Source: REEB95 sp963762425 (lineage in GTDB: Bacteria > Pseudomonadota > Alphaproteobacteria > ATCC43930 > CGMCC-115725). From it: DNA of 64,000 nucleotides. The stretch spans positions 414,042 to 478,041 of the forward strand of contig CAVXKY010000024.1 in assembly GCA_963762425.1 (NCBI GenBank), read 5' to 3'. Below the pieces are notes generated by a model, which did not search any database, had not been told where the DNA came from, and was given only the letters and a program-made list of their open reading frames with translations. This document shows positions 27,176-36,352 of this stretch, piece after piece. Every line of letters starts with the position of its first letter. Positions within the stretch are counted from its first letter, which is position 1. The position numbers and the translations under genes were made by a program.

Positions 27176-28179
27176 GGAGTGCCGGGGCTCCGCCCTATTG
27201 GCGGCGCGCCTGGGACCGGCCCCGTTGGCGTTGGCGGGGATTGCGGCGTCCCTGGCGCCGTGATGACTGCCTTGCGATCGGGATTGCCACGGGGCCGGAT
27301 GTAATAAAGCAGCGGCGCGGCGATGAAGAGCGACGAATACGTCCCGACGACGATGCCCCACAGCATGGCGATGGAGAATCCCCTCAACACCTCGCCGCCG
27401 AAAAAGAACAGCGACAGCACCGCCAGCGTGGTCGTTGAAACCGTCAGGATGGTGCGCGACAGCGTCTCATTGAGGCTCTTGTTGATGAGCTGCTTGAAAT
27501 CCATCGTCTTGTATTTGCGCATGGTCTCGCGGATTCGGTCATAGATCACGACGGTATCGTTGATGGAATATCCGGCGATGGTCAGGATCGCAGCCAGCGT
27601 GGTGAGGTTGAATTCGATCTGCAATAGCGCGAACAGACCTACGGTGGTGATGGTGTCGTGCAGCGTCGATAACATGGCGCCCGCGCCAAACTGCCATTCG
27701 AAGCGGAACCAGACGTAAACCGCGATGGCGAACAGCGCCGCGATGGTCGCCATCACGCCCTTGAACACCAGCTCGTGGCCGACCGTCGGCCCCACCACCT
27801 CGGTTCGGCGGTAATCGATGCCATCGCCGAGCGCGGCCTTCACCGTCTCGACCGCCTTCTCCTGCGCCTTATCGTCGCCTGGCTGGCGCGGCACCCGGAT
27901 CAGCACGTCGTCGGGACTGCCGAATCCCTGGAGCGACACCTCGCCGATGCCCAGCCCGTCGAGTTTCGAGCGCATCGCCGCCAGATTGGCCGGGCCTTGC
28001 GCAGTGCGCGCCTCGATGATGATGCCGCCGGAAAAATCGATGCCGTAATTGAGTCCTTGCACCAGAAACAGGACGATGGAGCCGAGCGTGAGCAGCGCCG
28101 ACAGCGCGAAGCCTATCTTGTGCAGCCCCATGAAATCGATGTTGGGGATCTTGCGGATGATGATGAGTGGACGGAACAT
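27172..28179 (-). CDS. secF: protein translocase subunit SecF
   Basis: 335 residues. SecF pairs with SecD to use the proton gradient for the late stage of Sec export. TM1 lies near residues 20-42; the conserved LNYGIDFSGGIIIEART follows. The SecDF core is ELVFKGVMATIAALFAIAVY, ILTIAGYSINDTVVIYDRIRE and KSLNETLSRTILTVSTT. The C-terminal 30 residues are Pro/Gly/Thr-rich (GTPQSPPTPTGPVPGAPP), an unusual disordered tail. It starts two bases after secD stops. Confidence 0.97.
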   Translation of the reverse strand: MFRPLIIIRKIPNIDFMGLHKIGFALSALLTLGSIVLFLVQGLNYGIDFSGGIIIEARTAQGPANLAAMRSKLDGLGIGEVSLQGFGSPDDVLIRVPRQPGDDKAQEKAVETVKAALGDGIDYRRTEVVGPTVGHELVFKGVMATIAALFAIAVYVWFRFEWQFGAGAMLSTLHDTITTVGLFALLQIEFNLTTLAAILTIAGYSINDTVVIYDRIRETMRKYKTMDFKQLINKSLNETLSRTILTVSTTTLAVLSLFFFGGEVLRGFSIAMLWGIVVGTYSSLFIAAPLLYYIRPRGNPDRKAVITAPGTPQSPPTPTGPVPGAPPIGRSPGTP

Positions 28180-28181
28180 GG

Positions 28182-29756
28182 CTAGATCGGGATTTCCTTG
28201 GGCTTGGAACGCCGGAGCCAGGTGACGATCTGCAGCCGCGTTACCAAGATCGCCGAGAACAGCGAGGTCAGCACGCCGATGCTCAGGGTCACGGCAAAGC
28301 CCTTCACCGGACCGGAGCCCAGGAAGAACATCAGGATGCCCGCGACCAGGGTGGTCACATGGCTATCGAGAATGGTGCCGAAGGCGCGCTCGAACCCGGC
28401 CTGGAGCGAGGAAATCATCGAGCGCCCGCCGCGCACTTCCTCGCGGATGCGCTCATAGATCAACACATTGGCGTCAACCGCCATGCCCATGGTGAGCGCG
28501 ATGCCGGCGATGCCGGGCAACGTCAGCGTGGCGCCGAGCAAGGACAGACTCGCCAGCATCATGCATAAATTGAAGAACAGGGCGATGTCGGCGAACAAGC
28601 CGAACAAGCCGTAGAACACGATCATGAACACCACCACCAGCGCCACGCCCACCAGGCAGGCCGTCGTGCCGGCGCGGATCGAATCCGCGCCCAGATCGGG
28701 CCCCACCGTGCGTTCTTCCAGCACCGTCAGCGGCGCGGGCAGCGCGCCGGCGCGCAACAAAAGCGCCAAATCGCTGGCCGATTGCACGGTGAAATTACCC
28801 GAGATCACGCCGCGCCCGCCCAGGATCGGCTCGCGGATCACCGGCGCGCTGATCACCTTGTTGTCGAGCACGATGGCGAAGGGTTTGCCCACGTTGCTGC
28901 TGGTCGCATCGCCGAAACGCCGCGCGCCCGTGGAATCGAAGGTGAAACTTACCACCGGCTCGTTGCCGTTCTGGAAGGTGGGCTGGGAGTCGGTCAGCGT
29001 GTCGCCGCTCACCATCACGCGGCGCTTCACCACGTAGAATTGCGGGCCGCCGGGACGATTGTCGGCCGAGGGCAGCAACTCGTCGCCCGGCGGCAGATTC
29101 CCGGGGCGCGCGTCGCCGGGCGCGACGTCCGTGTCCACCAGTTGGAAGGTCATCTTGGCGGTGCGGCCCAGCAGTTCCTTCACATGCTCGGGATTCTCGA
29201 CACCCGGCAATTGCACCAGGATCCGGTCTTCGCCCTCGCGCTGGATGGTTGGCTCCTTGGTGCCGGTCTCGTCGATGCGGCGGCGCACGATCTCGATCGA
29301 TTGGTCGACCGCCGAGCGCTGGCGCGCCTGAATGGCGGTGTCCGTGAACTTGACGGTGGAGACGCCGCTGGCGGCGAGGTTGACTTCGAGATCGGGATCG
29401 AGCTTGAGAAGAGCGGTGCGCAGCGCGTTCAGATCGCCGGCGTCGCGAAGGCTGAAGGAAACATGGTCGCCCTCGACGGCAAGCCCGGTGTAGCCCAGCT
29501 TCGCGTCGAGCAGCGCGCCGCGTATTTCATCGACCAATCCGCTCAGCCGCTCGCGCTCGACCGAGGCCATGTCGACCTCGAGCAGCAGATGCGAGCCGCC
29601 GCGCAGATCGAGACCGAGGCTGACCTGCTTCTTGGGCACGAAACTCGGCCAGGAACCGACCGTGGATGCCGAGAATAGATTAGGCACGGAGAAGATCACA
29701 CCCAGCGCGCACACCGCCAAGATGAGGATGACCTTCCAAGTCTGGAAATAAAGCAT
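28182..29756 (-). CDS. secD: protein translocase subunit SecD
   Basis: 524 residues, six membrane segments expected. The N-terminal TM is WKVILILAVCALGVIFSVPN, followed by KKQVSLGLDLRGGSHLLLEV (the DLxGG motif) and the P1 periplasmic domain. The C-terminal core has LTLPGIAGIALTMGMAVDAN and VLIYERIREEVRGGRS, which include the transmembrane Asp needed for proton coupling. It is upstream of secF and 33 bases downstream of yajC. Confidence 0.97.
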   Translation of the reverse strand: MLYFQTWKVILILAVCALGVIFSVPNLFSASTVGSWPSFVPKKQVSLGLDLRGGSHLLLEVDMASVERERLSGLVDEIRGALLDAKLGYTGLAVEGDHVSFSLRDAGDLNALRTALLKLDPDLEVNLAASGVSTVKFTDTAIQARQRSAVDQSIEIVRRRIDETGTKEPTIQREGEDRILVQLPGVENPEHVKELLGRTAKMTFQLVDTDVAPGDARPGNLPPGDELLPSADNRPGGPQFYVVKRRVMVSGDTLTDSQPTFQNGNEPVVSFTFDSTGARRFGDATSSNVGKPFAIVLDNKVISAPVIREPILGGRGVISGNFTVQSASDLALLLRAGALPAPLTVLEERTVGPDLGADSIRAGTTACLVGVALVVVFMIVFYGLFGLFADIALFFNLCMMLASLSLLGATLTLPGIAGIALTMGMAVDANVLIYERIREEVRGGRSMISSLQAGFERAFGTILDSHVTTLVAGILMFFLGSGPVKGFAVTLSIGVLTSLFSAILVTRLQIVTWLRRSKPKEIPI

Positions 29757-29789
29757 GCGCGCTCTTCGCTGATCCCGGACGCGCCCGCG

Positions 29790-30197
29790 TCAATTGCCGG
29801 AAGGCGGCGCGCTCTCGCTCTTCTCGCCCGCCGCTTCCCCGTCCTTGTCGTCCTGGCCGTTTTTATCGTCCTTGGCCGAGGCCGGCACGGGCTTCGCCAG
29901 CACGCTGGTGATGGTCGCGCGCAACACGCGCACCCGCGTGTTCTCGGCGATGTCGATCAACACCTCGTCGTTGTTCGCTATCTTGGCCACGGTGCCGATG
30001 ATGCCGCCGCCGGTCACCACGCGGTCGCCCCGCTTGATCGCGTCGAGCATCGCCCTGGTTTCCTTGGCCTTCTTCTGCTGCGGCCGGATCAGGAACATGT
30101 AGAAGACGACGAAGATCAACGCCAGCGGCGCCATCTGCATGATGGTGCTGGTGGTATCTCCGGCCGCCTGGGCATAGGCCGGCGAGATCAAAAACAT
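29790..30197 (-). CDS. yajC: preprotein translocase subunit YajC
   Basis: 135 residues from the ATG at 30197 (MFLISPAYAQAAGDTTSTIM), chosen over an upstream in-frame start because the extra codons have no family similarity and GGGAG precedes it. One membrane segment, APLALIFVVFYMFLIRPQQK, is followed by AMLDAIKRGDRVVTGGGIIG, the YajC signature. A long acidic/basic disordered tail (KDDKNGQDDKDGEAAGEKSE) ends the protein. It is the first gene of yajC-secD-secF-NDUFAF3-like. The 148-base gap to the divergent AAA gene must contain promoters for both. Confidence 0.95.
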   Translation of the reverse strand: MFLISPAYAQAAGDTTSTIMQMAPLALIFVVFYMFLIRPQQKKAKETRAMLDAIKRGDRVVTGGGIIGTVAKIANNDEVLIDIAENTRVRVLRATITSVLAKPVPASAKDDKNGQDDKDGEAAGEKSESAPPSGN

Positions 30198-30345
30198 CGG
30201 CGTCGCGCTCCCATGAGATGCTGAGGGCCGCATTGGTACTGGACTTGGCCTCAAAGCGCAAGCAAAGGCGCGGTTGACGGCGTCCGGGTTCGCGCTTAGG
30301 GTCCAGCCCGATTTTATACTGTCTACAAGGACTTAAGGCACGGCG

Positions 30346-31206
30346 ATGGCGGCCAAGGACGAGTTCGAATCCCACGTGAAGCGCATCGCTGCGGCGCTGG
30401 AGCGCTTGGCGCCCAAGCCCGCGCCCGCGAGCGATCTCGATGCCGCCGACGCCTTCGTCTGGCACGCCGAGAGCCAATATCTGGAGCCGGTGAAGAAGGT
30501 CAGCCGCGTCGATCTCGATCTGCTCCAGGGTATCGACCGGGTGCGCGACATATTGCTCGACAATACGCGGCGCTTCGCCAAGGGGCTGCCCGCCAACAAC
30601 GTGCTGCTGTGGGGCGCGCGAGGCATGGGAAAGTCCTCCCTGATCAAGGCCGCGCATGCGACGGTCAACCAGGAGAAGCCCCGTTCGCTGGTTCTGGTCG
30701 AGATCCACCGCGAGGACATCCCCAGCCTGCCGGCCTTGCTGTCGCGGTTGCGCGAAACCAAGCGGCGCTGCCTGTTGTTCTGCGACGACCTCTCCTTCGA
30801 TCAGGCCGACACCAGCTACAAATCGCTGAAGGGCGTGCTCGAAGGCGGCATCGAGGGCAGGCCGCCCAATGTCGTGCTCTATGCCACGTCGAACCGCCGC
30901 CATCTCATGTCGCGCGAGATGATCGAGAACGAACGCTCGACCGCGATCAGCCCCAACGAGGCGGTGGAGGAAAAAGTCTCGCTCTCCGACCGCTTCGGCC
31001 TGTGGCTGGGATTTCACGCCTGCGACCAGGAAACCTATCATGCGATCGTGCGCGGCTATGTCGAGCGCTTCGGCCTCAACTATCCGCACGACAAGCTCAA
31101 GGCCGAGGCCAATGAATGGGCGATCACGCGCGGCGCGCGCTCCGGCCGCGTCGCCTGGCAATACATCCAGGATTTGGCTGGAAGACTGGGCAAGACCCTC
31201 GGTTGA
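30346..31206 (+). CDS. DUF815 family AAA-type ATPase
   Basis: 286 residues. Walker A is LLWGARGMGKSSLIKA (about residue 85) and Walker B CLLFCDDLSFDQAD (about residue 140). A sensor-like VLYATSNRRHLMSREM follows, then an arginine-rich C-terminus. The family is widespread and uncharacterised, and in alphaproteobacteria it usually sits by yajC, as here. It has the opposite strand to both flanking operons. The start at 30346 (MAAKDEFESHVKRIAAALER) follows ACTTAAGGCAC. Confidence 0.92.
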   Translation: MAAKDEFESHVKRIAAALERLAPKPAPASDLDAADAFVWHAESQYLEPVKKVSRVDLDLLQGIDRVRDILLDNTRRFAKGLPANNVLLWGARGMGKSSLIKAAHATVNQEKPRSLVLVEIHREDIPSLPALLSRLRETKRRCLLFCDDLSFDQADTSYKSLKGVLEGGIEGRPPNVVLYATSNRRHLMSREMIENERSTAISPNEAVEEKVSLSDRFGLWLGFHACDQETYHAIVRGYVERFGLNYPHDKLKAEANEWAITRGARSGRVAWQYIQDLAGRLGKTLG

Positions 31207-31209
31207 GTT

Positions 31210-32307
31210 TTATTGCGCGCGCGCCTGGATCGCGGACAGGTATTGATCGGGATCGAGCGCCTTGGTGCCGCGCCTGATCTCGAAATGAAGCTGCGGCGGG
31301 CCGTTGACGCCGGTCGTTCCCACCTTGGCGATTTCCTGGCCGCGCTTCACGGTTTCGCCGCGTTTCACCAGCAGCACGTCGTTATGCGCATAGGCGGTCA
31401 TCCAGCCGCCCGCGTGTTTGATCAATAACAGATTGCCGTATCCCTTGAGCTCGTTGCCGGCATAGGCGACCACTCCCGCATCGGCCGCGCGCACCGGCGC
31501 GTCCTTGGGCGCGGCGATGTTGATGCCGTCATTATGCGTGCCGCTCGGTCCCGCGCCGTAGCGCTCGATGACCTTGCCTTTGACCGGCCACAGGAAATTG
31601 CCGCCGCGCGGCGGCGGCGCGGGCAGCGGCCCTTCCGGCTTGGCCCGTGGCGAAGCCGCAGAACTTTCCTGGGACGCGTTCGCGGCGGCGCCCGTCGGCC
31701 GAGCCGACGAACCTCCTTGGGCCGGCTTTTCCGGCGGCGGCGGTACAGCTGCCACCTGCTCCGGCGCGGCCGGCAGCAGTAGCGAATCCCCAACCCGGAC
31801 CGTGTAAGGCGGCTGGAGCGCGTTGGCGCTGGCCAGCGTGCTCACATCGACGCCGTATTGATTGGCGATGCTGTAGAGCGTGTCCCCCGCTTTCACGATA
31901 TGGCGGCGTTGCTGCGGCACGGTCAATTGCTGCCCGGTGGTCAGGGTAAAGGGCGGATCGAGATTGTTGGCGTCGATCAGATCGCGCACCGGCACGCCGG
32001 TTCGGCGCGAGATGGCATAGAGCGTGTCGCCGTTCTGTACCGTGATCTGCCCGTTCCCCGTGCGCGCGGGTTCGTTCAACGGCGCCACCGCGGGCTGGGC
32101 GCCGCCCGGCCGCGCCTCCGAATTCCTTTGGACTCCCGCCGGCGCGACCGCCGATTCCCTTTGGACCAGCGGCGGCGATTCCTGCGGCGGCGTGCGCAAG
32201 GCGTCGTGTTCGGCGTGGATGGTGACCGGCGCCGGCGGCTCGGCACGCGGCCCGCAAGCCGCGAGTCCCGTCAGCAATAAAAGCGGAATTCCCCTGCGCC
32301 CGCGCAT
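31210..32307 (-). CDS. LysM/M23 lipoprotein, NlpD/EnvC-like murein hydrolase activator
   Basis: 365 residues. The signal has a lipobox, LLLTGLAACG. Two LysM peptidoglycan-binding repeats are near residues 87-131 (ITVQNGDTLYAISRRTGVPV) and 135-178 (HIVKAGDTLYSIANQYGVDV). After a Pro/Ala-rich linker, the M23 domain runs from NFLWPVKGKVIERYG to VNGPPQLHFEIRRG. The zinc ligands of active LytM enzymes are incomplete: only LHF remains of HxH. So it probably activates amidases, like NlpD, and is not itself a hydrolase. It converges on the AAA gene with a three-base gap. Confidence 0.9.
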   Translation of the reverse strand: MRGRRGIPLLLLTGLAACGPRAEPPAPVTIHAEHDALRTPPQESPPLVQRESAVAPAGVQRNSEARPGGAQPAVAPLNEPARTGNGQITVQNGDTLYAISRRTGVPVRDLIDANNLDPPFTLTTGQQLTVPQQRRHIVKAGDTLYSIANQYGVDVSTLASANALQPPYTVRVGDSLLLPAAPEQVAAVPPPPEKPAQGGSSARPTGAAANASQESSAASPRAKPEGPLPAPPPRGGNFLWPVKGKVIERYGAGPSGTHNDGINIAAPKDAPVRAADAGVVAYAGNELKGYGNLLLIKHAGGWMTAYAHNDVLLVKRGETVKRGQEIAKVGTTGVNGPPQLHFEIRRGTKALDPDQYLSAIQARAQ

Positions 32308-32316
32308 GGCGCCAGT

Positions 32317-33018
32317 CTAGTCGCGCTTGCCCGGCCGCGACAGGCCTTCGCGCCCCCCGTCTTCACGCGGAAGTCCGGGAACCAGGGGTACGAAGCGCAC
32401 CCCGCACAATTCCTCGGCCTGGAGATGGCCGCGCTGGCGAGTCACACGGTAAAGCTTCTGGTCCTGCCGGCTTTCGCCGATTGGCGCCACCATCACGCCG
32501 TCCTCGGCCAAATGCGCGAGCAGGTTTTCGGGAATATGCGAAGCCGCCGCGGTGACGATGATGCGGTCGAAGGTTTCGTGTTCGGGCCAGCCCTTGGTGC
32601 CGTCGCCGAAGCGGCCGGTGACATTATGCAAACGCAGCTTGGCAAAGCGCGCTTCGGCCTCTTTCAAGAGCGCGCGGTGGCGCTCGATGGTGAGCACGCG
32701 GCGGCACAGCCGCGCCAGCACCGCCGCCTGATAGCCCGAGCCGGTGCCCACCTCCAGCACCTTGTCGCGCTCGCCCACTTCCAGCGCCTGGGTCATCAGC
32801 GCGACGATATAAGGCTGGCTGATGGTCTGGCCGTGGCCGATGGGCAGAGCCACGTTATCATAGGCCTGTTCGCGGAAGGCCGCCGGCACGAACAATTCGC
32901 GTGGCGTGCGCTCCATGGCATCGAGCACGCGGCTGTCGGTGATGCCCTCGGCGCGCAGTTCGGCCAGGAGAACCGCGCGTCTCTCTTTAAATTTCGCGCT
33001 GTCAGCTTCCGGCGGCAA
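32317..33018 (-). CDS. pcm: protein-L-isoaspartate O-methyltransferase
   Basis: 233 residues. It methylates isoaspartyl residues of damaged proteins using S-adenosylmethionine. AFREQAYDNVALPIGHGQTI with SQPYIVALMTQALE and SAM motif I VLEVGTGSGYQAAVLARL are canonical. The C-terminus has a charged tail (REDGGREGLSRPGKRD). Its start lies 17 bases inside the 3' end of serS. In most alphaproteobacteria surE separates serS from pcm; it is absent here. Confidence 0.95.
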   Translation of the reverse strand: MPPEADSAKFKERRAVLLAELRAEGITDSRVLDAMERTPRELFVPAAFREQAYDNVALPIGHGQTISQPYIVALMTQALEVGERDKVLEVGTGSGYQAAVLARLCRRVLTIERHRALLKEAEARFAKLRLHNVTGRFGDGTKGWPEHETFDRIIVTAAASHIPENLLAHLAEDGVMVAPIGESRQDQKLYRVTRQRGHLQAEELCGVRFVPLVPGLPREDGGREGLSRPGKRD

Positions 33019-34279
33019 TTAACCTGGTTCCGCCCATATGGGATTGCAGCGCCTCGGGCACCGCGATCGTGCCGTCTTCTTGCTGATAATTTTCCATGAC
33101 CGCGATGAGCGCGCGGCCCACCGCCAGGCCCGATCCGTTGAGGGTGTGGACGAAGCGCGTGCCTTTTTCGCCCGAAGCCTTGAAGCGCGCGCCCATGCGC
33201 CGCGCCTGGTAATCGCCGCAATTGGAGCAGGAGGAGATTTCGCGATAGGTCCCCTGCCCCGGCAGCCAGACTTCCAGATCGTAGGTCTTGCGCGCCGAAG
33301 CGCCCATGTCGCCGGCGCAAAGCAGCATCACGCGATAGGCCAGGCCCAGGCGCTTCAGCACTTCCTCGGCGCATGCCGTCAGGCGCTCATGCTCTTCATC
33401 GGATTTGTCGGGATGGACGATGGAAACCAATTCCACCTTATTGAACTGATGCTGGCGGATCATGCCGCGCGTATCCTTGCCCGCCGCCCCGGCCTCGGAG
33501 CGGAAACTGGGCGTGGAGGCTACAAAACGCAGCGGCAACCGCGCTTGGTCCAGTATCTCCTCGCGCACCAAATTGGTAAGCGGGATTTCCGCGGTCGGGA
33601 TCAGCCACAGCCCGGTTGTGGTGCGGAAAAGATCGTCTGAGAATTTCGGAAGCTGCCCGGTGCCGAAAGCAGCCTCGTCGCGCACCAGATAAGGCGGCGA
33701 AACTTCGGTATAACCGAATTCCTTGGTGTGCAGATCGAGCATGAAAGCCGCGAGCGCGCGCTCCAGCCGGGCGAGCCCGCCCGACAGCACGACAAAGCGC
33801 GATCCGGAAATCCTGCCCGCGCGCTCGAAATCCATCATGCCGAGCGCTTCGCCGAGCGCGGCGTGATCCTTGGCCTTGAACGGGAAATGGGGCGGCTTGC
33901 CGTTTTCGCGCGCCAATTTGTTGGACGCGGCATCCCTGCCCTCCGGCACGTCATCGGCGGGCAGGTTGGGGATGGGCGCCAGCGCCGCGTCGATGGCCGC
34001 GCGCAGGCTGTTGGCTTCGGCCTCCAGCACCGCCTGCTTCTCCTTGCTCTCGGCCACTTGTTTCATGAGCGCCGCCGCGTCGCCGCCCTTGGTCTTGGCC
34101 GCGCCGATCTCCTTGGCGAGCTTGTTGCGCTCGGCCTGCAATTGCTCGGCCTGGGTCTGGAATTCGCGCCAGCGCCCATCGAGCCGCAAAATCTGTCCGG
34201 AAAGCGGCTCCATGCCGCGCCGCTTCAGGCCCTTATCGAAGGCCTCGGGATTGTCGCGGATCCATTTGATGTCAAACAT
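33002..34279 (-). CDS. serS: seryl-tRNA synthetase
   Basis: 425 residues. Class II synthetase that charges tRNA-Ser. The start MFDIKWIRDNPEAFDKGLKR leads into the N-terminal coiled-coil arm (residues 30-105) that binds the tRNA's long variable arm. Motif 2 is FRSEAGAAGKDTRGMIRQHQF and motif 3 LNGSGLAVGRALIAVMENYQ. Length and ends are typical. Confidence 0.97.
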   Translation of the reverse strand: MFDIKWIRDNPEAFDKGLKRRGMEPLSGQILRLDGRWREFQTQAEQLQAERNKLAKEIGAAKTKGGDAAALMKQVAESKEKQAVLEAEANSLRAAIDAALAPIPNLPADDVPEGRDAASNKLARENGKPPHFPFKAKDHAALGEALGMMDFERAGRISGSRFVVLSGGLARLERALAAFMLDLHTKEFGYTEVSPPYLVRDEAAFGTGQLPKFSDDLFRTTTGLWLIPTAEIPLTNLVREEILDQARLPLRFVASTPSFRSEAGAAGKDTRGMIRQHQFNKVELVSIVHPDKSDEEHERLTACAEEVLKRLGLAYRVMLLCAGDMGASARKTYDLEVWLPGQGTYREISSCSNCGDYQARRMGARFKASGEKGTRFVHTLNGSGLAVGRALIAVMENYQQEDGTIAVPEALQSHMGGTRLIAAGS

Positions 34280-34289
34280 CGCGCTTATC

Positions 34290-35057
34290 TCAGGACGGAA
34301 CCGGCACGTGCAACGGCTTCAAGGTCATGAACTCGGACAAGCGGCTGCCGGGGAAATAGGCTTTCTGGAACGCCGGGCGCGCCTGCATGCGCGCATACCA
34401 CGCCGTGACGCGTGGTTTCTTAGCCCAGATCGCCGACAATCCCAGATCGTTCATGCGGTCGATGCTCGGCGTCACCACGATGTCGGCGAGCGTATAGTCC
34501 GGCCCCATTAGCCACGGACCGCCTTCGCGTTCGAGCGCCGCCTCCATGCGCTCGACCGTGCGTTTCAACTCATCGAGCGAGGCCGCCACGTCTTCCTCGC
34601 TGAAGCCCTGCGGTCCCATGCGGCGGTAGAAGTTCTTGCGCACCGGGCGGACGTCGGCCTCGCTGGCGCGGAATTGTCTCTCGTCCAGCTGGTTGAAGCG
34701 GTTGGCCAGCGCCATGTGGAAACTCGGCACGCGGATGGCGGCGGTCGGAACCTCTTCGAGAAAGCGCATCCAGGCGCGCATCTGCGCGCGGCGCGCCGGG
34801 TCCGCGGGCGACAACAGCGGTTTCGGGAACACCTCGTCGAGATATTCCAGGATCACGCTCGAATCGATGATCACCTTGCCGTCATGGACCAGGGTTGGCA
34901 CCACGCCATTGGGATTGAGCTTCAGATACTCCGGGCGGAGCTGCTCGTTCTTGGGCAGGTTCACCCGCCGCTCGGTCCAGTCGAGATTCTTCTCGGCGAG
35001 CGCGATACGCACCTTCTGGCTGCAAGTCGACTGCGGCGCGTGATAGAGCTCAAGCAT
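34290..35057 (-). CDS. glutathione S-transferase family protein
   Basis: 255 residues from MLELYHAPQSTCSQKVRIAL. The N-terminal thioredoxin-like domain has YHAPQSTCSQKVR at the active-site helix, with Ser/Cys as candidate catalytic residues, then GVVPTLVHDGKVIIDSSVI, including the cis-Pro and the glutathione-binding DS. The all-helical C-terminal domain follows, with YTLADIVVTPSIDRM. The start overlaps the tatC stop by eight bases, so it belongs to the same transcript. Its place between tatC and serS is not part of the conserved gene order. The substrate is unknown. Confidence 0.9.
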   Translation of the reverse strand: MLELYHAPQSTCSQKVRIALAEKNLDWTERRVNLPKNEQLRPEYLKLNPNGVVPTLVHDGKVIIDSSVILEYLDEVFPKPLLSPADPARRAQMRAWMRFLEEVPTAAIRVPSFHMALANRFNQLDERQFRASEADVRPVRKNFYRRMGPQGFSEEDVAASLDELKRTVERMEAALEREGGPWLMGPDYTLADIVVTPSIDRMNDLGLSAIWAKKPRVTAWYARMQARPAFQKAYFPGSRLSEFMTLKPLHVPVPS

Positions 35058-35904
35058 CGGTTTTCTCTCCCGTATCTTTCGTTTCATTACGCGTACCGGG
35101 CTTGAGGCCAAGTTCGGCTTCTTCTTCCGCTTCGCGCTGGGCGCGTTTTTTCTCGACGATGCGGCAGCAGAAGATCGAGATCTCGTACAGCAGCAGCAGC
35201 GGCACCGCCAAGGATACCTGGCTGAAGATGTCGGGCGGCGTCAATATCGCAGCAGCGATGAACACGCCGACAATGGCATAGCGGCGCTTGGCGGCAAGGG
35301 TAGCCGAGGAAACCAACCCCACCCGCGCCATCAATGTCAATAAAACCGGCAGCTGGAAGGCCACGCCGAAGGCCAGCACCAGCCGCATGACCAGCGTCAG
35401 GTATTCGGAAACCTTGGGTTCTACTTCAATGGGCAGCGAGCCCGGCCCGCCCGGGGTTTCGAAGCTCAAGAAGAACCGCCACGCCACCGGGAAGATGACG
35501 AAATAAACCAGCGACCCGCCGGCGATGAACAGCAACGGCGAGGCGACGAGATAAGGCAGGAAGGCACGGCGCTCCTGCTTGTAAAGCCCGGGCGCAACGA
35601 ACAGCCAGAGCTGTGTCGCGATGAAGGGAAAGGCCAAACAGAAAGCCGCCCAGAACGCCACGCGCAGATCGGTGAAAAACGCTTCGGTCAGGTCGGTGTA
35701 GATCAGATGCCGGCCGGCCTGGTTGGCGAGCGCGGCGGCCAGCGGCGCGGCGAGAAAATTGTAGATGGTCTTGCTGAAATACCAGCACGGGGCAAAAGCG
35801 ACCAGGAAGGCGATCGCGGAATAGATCAGCCGTTTTCTCAGCTCGATCAGATGATCGAGCAGCGGCATCTTGCCTTCTTCGAGCTCCTCGCCGGTCTCGG
35901 TCAT
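35050..35904 (-). CDS. tatC: Sec-independent protein translocase TatC
   Basis: 284 residues, six membrane helices. The family start MPLLDHLIELRKRLIYSAIA is at residue 13, with the ELR motif that contacts the twin-arginine signal. PFIATQLWLFVAPGLYKQER and AFGVAFQLPVLLTLMARVGL are canonical. The C-terminus is charged (EEAELGLKPGTRNETK). It overlaps tatB by four bases and GST by eight. The Tat substrate encoded in this window is the TPP enzyme at 19195-21153. Confidence 0.96.
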   Translation of the reverse strand: MTETGEELEEGKMPLLDHLIELRKRLIYSAIAFLVAFAPCWYFSKTIYNFLAAPLAAALANQAGRHLIYTDLTEAFFTDLRVAFWAAFCLAFPFIATQLWLFVAPGLYKQERRAFLPYLVASPLLFIAGGSLVYFVIFPVAWRFFLSFETPGGPGSLPIEVEPKVSEYLTLVMRLVLAFGVAFQLPVLLTLMARVGLVSSATLAAKRRYAIVGVFIAAAILTPPDIFSQVSLAVPLLLLYEISIFCCRIVEKKRAQREAEEEAELGLKPGTRNETKDTGEKTDA

Positions 35905-36341
35905 GGCGTGGCTTTCTTATCCGATGCGAGCGACGCCGAAGTCCCGGCCTGGTCCGACTTTTGGATGGCCGGCTCCGCCGGCGCGGGCGCGGGCGCGGGC
36001 GTTTCGGCCGGTTTTTCCTCCAGCTTGGGTGCGTCCGCGAACGGATGGGGAAGCTCGGGCGGGGCCAGCGCCTGCTCGATCTCGCCCCTTGGATCGATGG
36101 TCTTCTTCACCTCGTCGTCGAAACTGAATCCCGCCGCCTTGTCGAGATTCTTCTTCACATCATCGAGTTCGGCCTCGCGCACCATCTGCTCGAGGCTGCC
36201 CTGGAATTCGCGGGCGATGCCGCGCGCCTTGCGCACCCAAATACCCGCGGTCTTCAGCACGCGCGGCAGATCCTTCGGCCCGATGACGATCAACGCCACA
36301 ATGGCGATCAGCGCCAGTTCGGACCAAGCAAAATCAAACAT
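35901..36341 (-). CDS. tatB: Sec-independent protein translocase TatB
   Basis: 146 residues from the ATG at 36341; a TTG five codons upstream overlaps the scpB stop and is an alternative. Membrane helix and hinge: MFDFAWSELALIAIVALIVI then GPKDLPRVLKTAGIWVRKAR, including the Glu at position 8 typical of TatB. The amphipathic helix continues to about residue 70. A long Pro/Ala tail (PAETPAPAPAPAEPA) follows. No tatA gene lies in the scpB-tatB junction, where it is usually found. Confidence 0.93.
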   Translation of the reverse strand: MFDFAWSELALIAIVALIVIGPKDLPRVLKTAGIWVRKARGIAREFQGSLEQMVREAELDDVKKNLDKAAGFSFDDEVKKTIDPRGEIEQALAPPELPHPFADAPKLEEKPAETPAPAPAPAEPAIQKSDQAGTSASLASDKKATP

Positions 36342-36352
36342 GGGCCGCCACT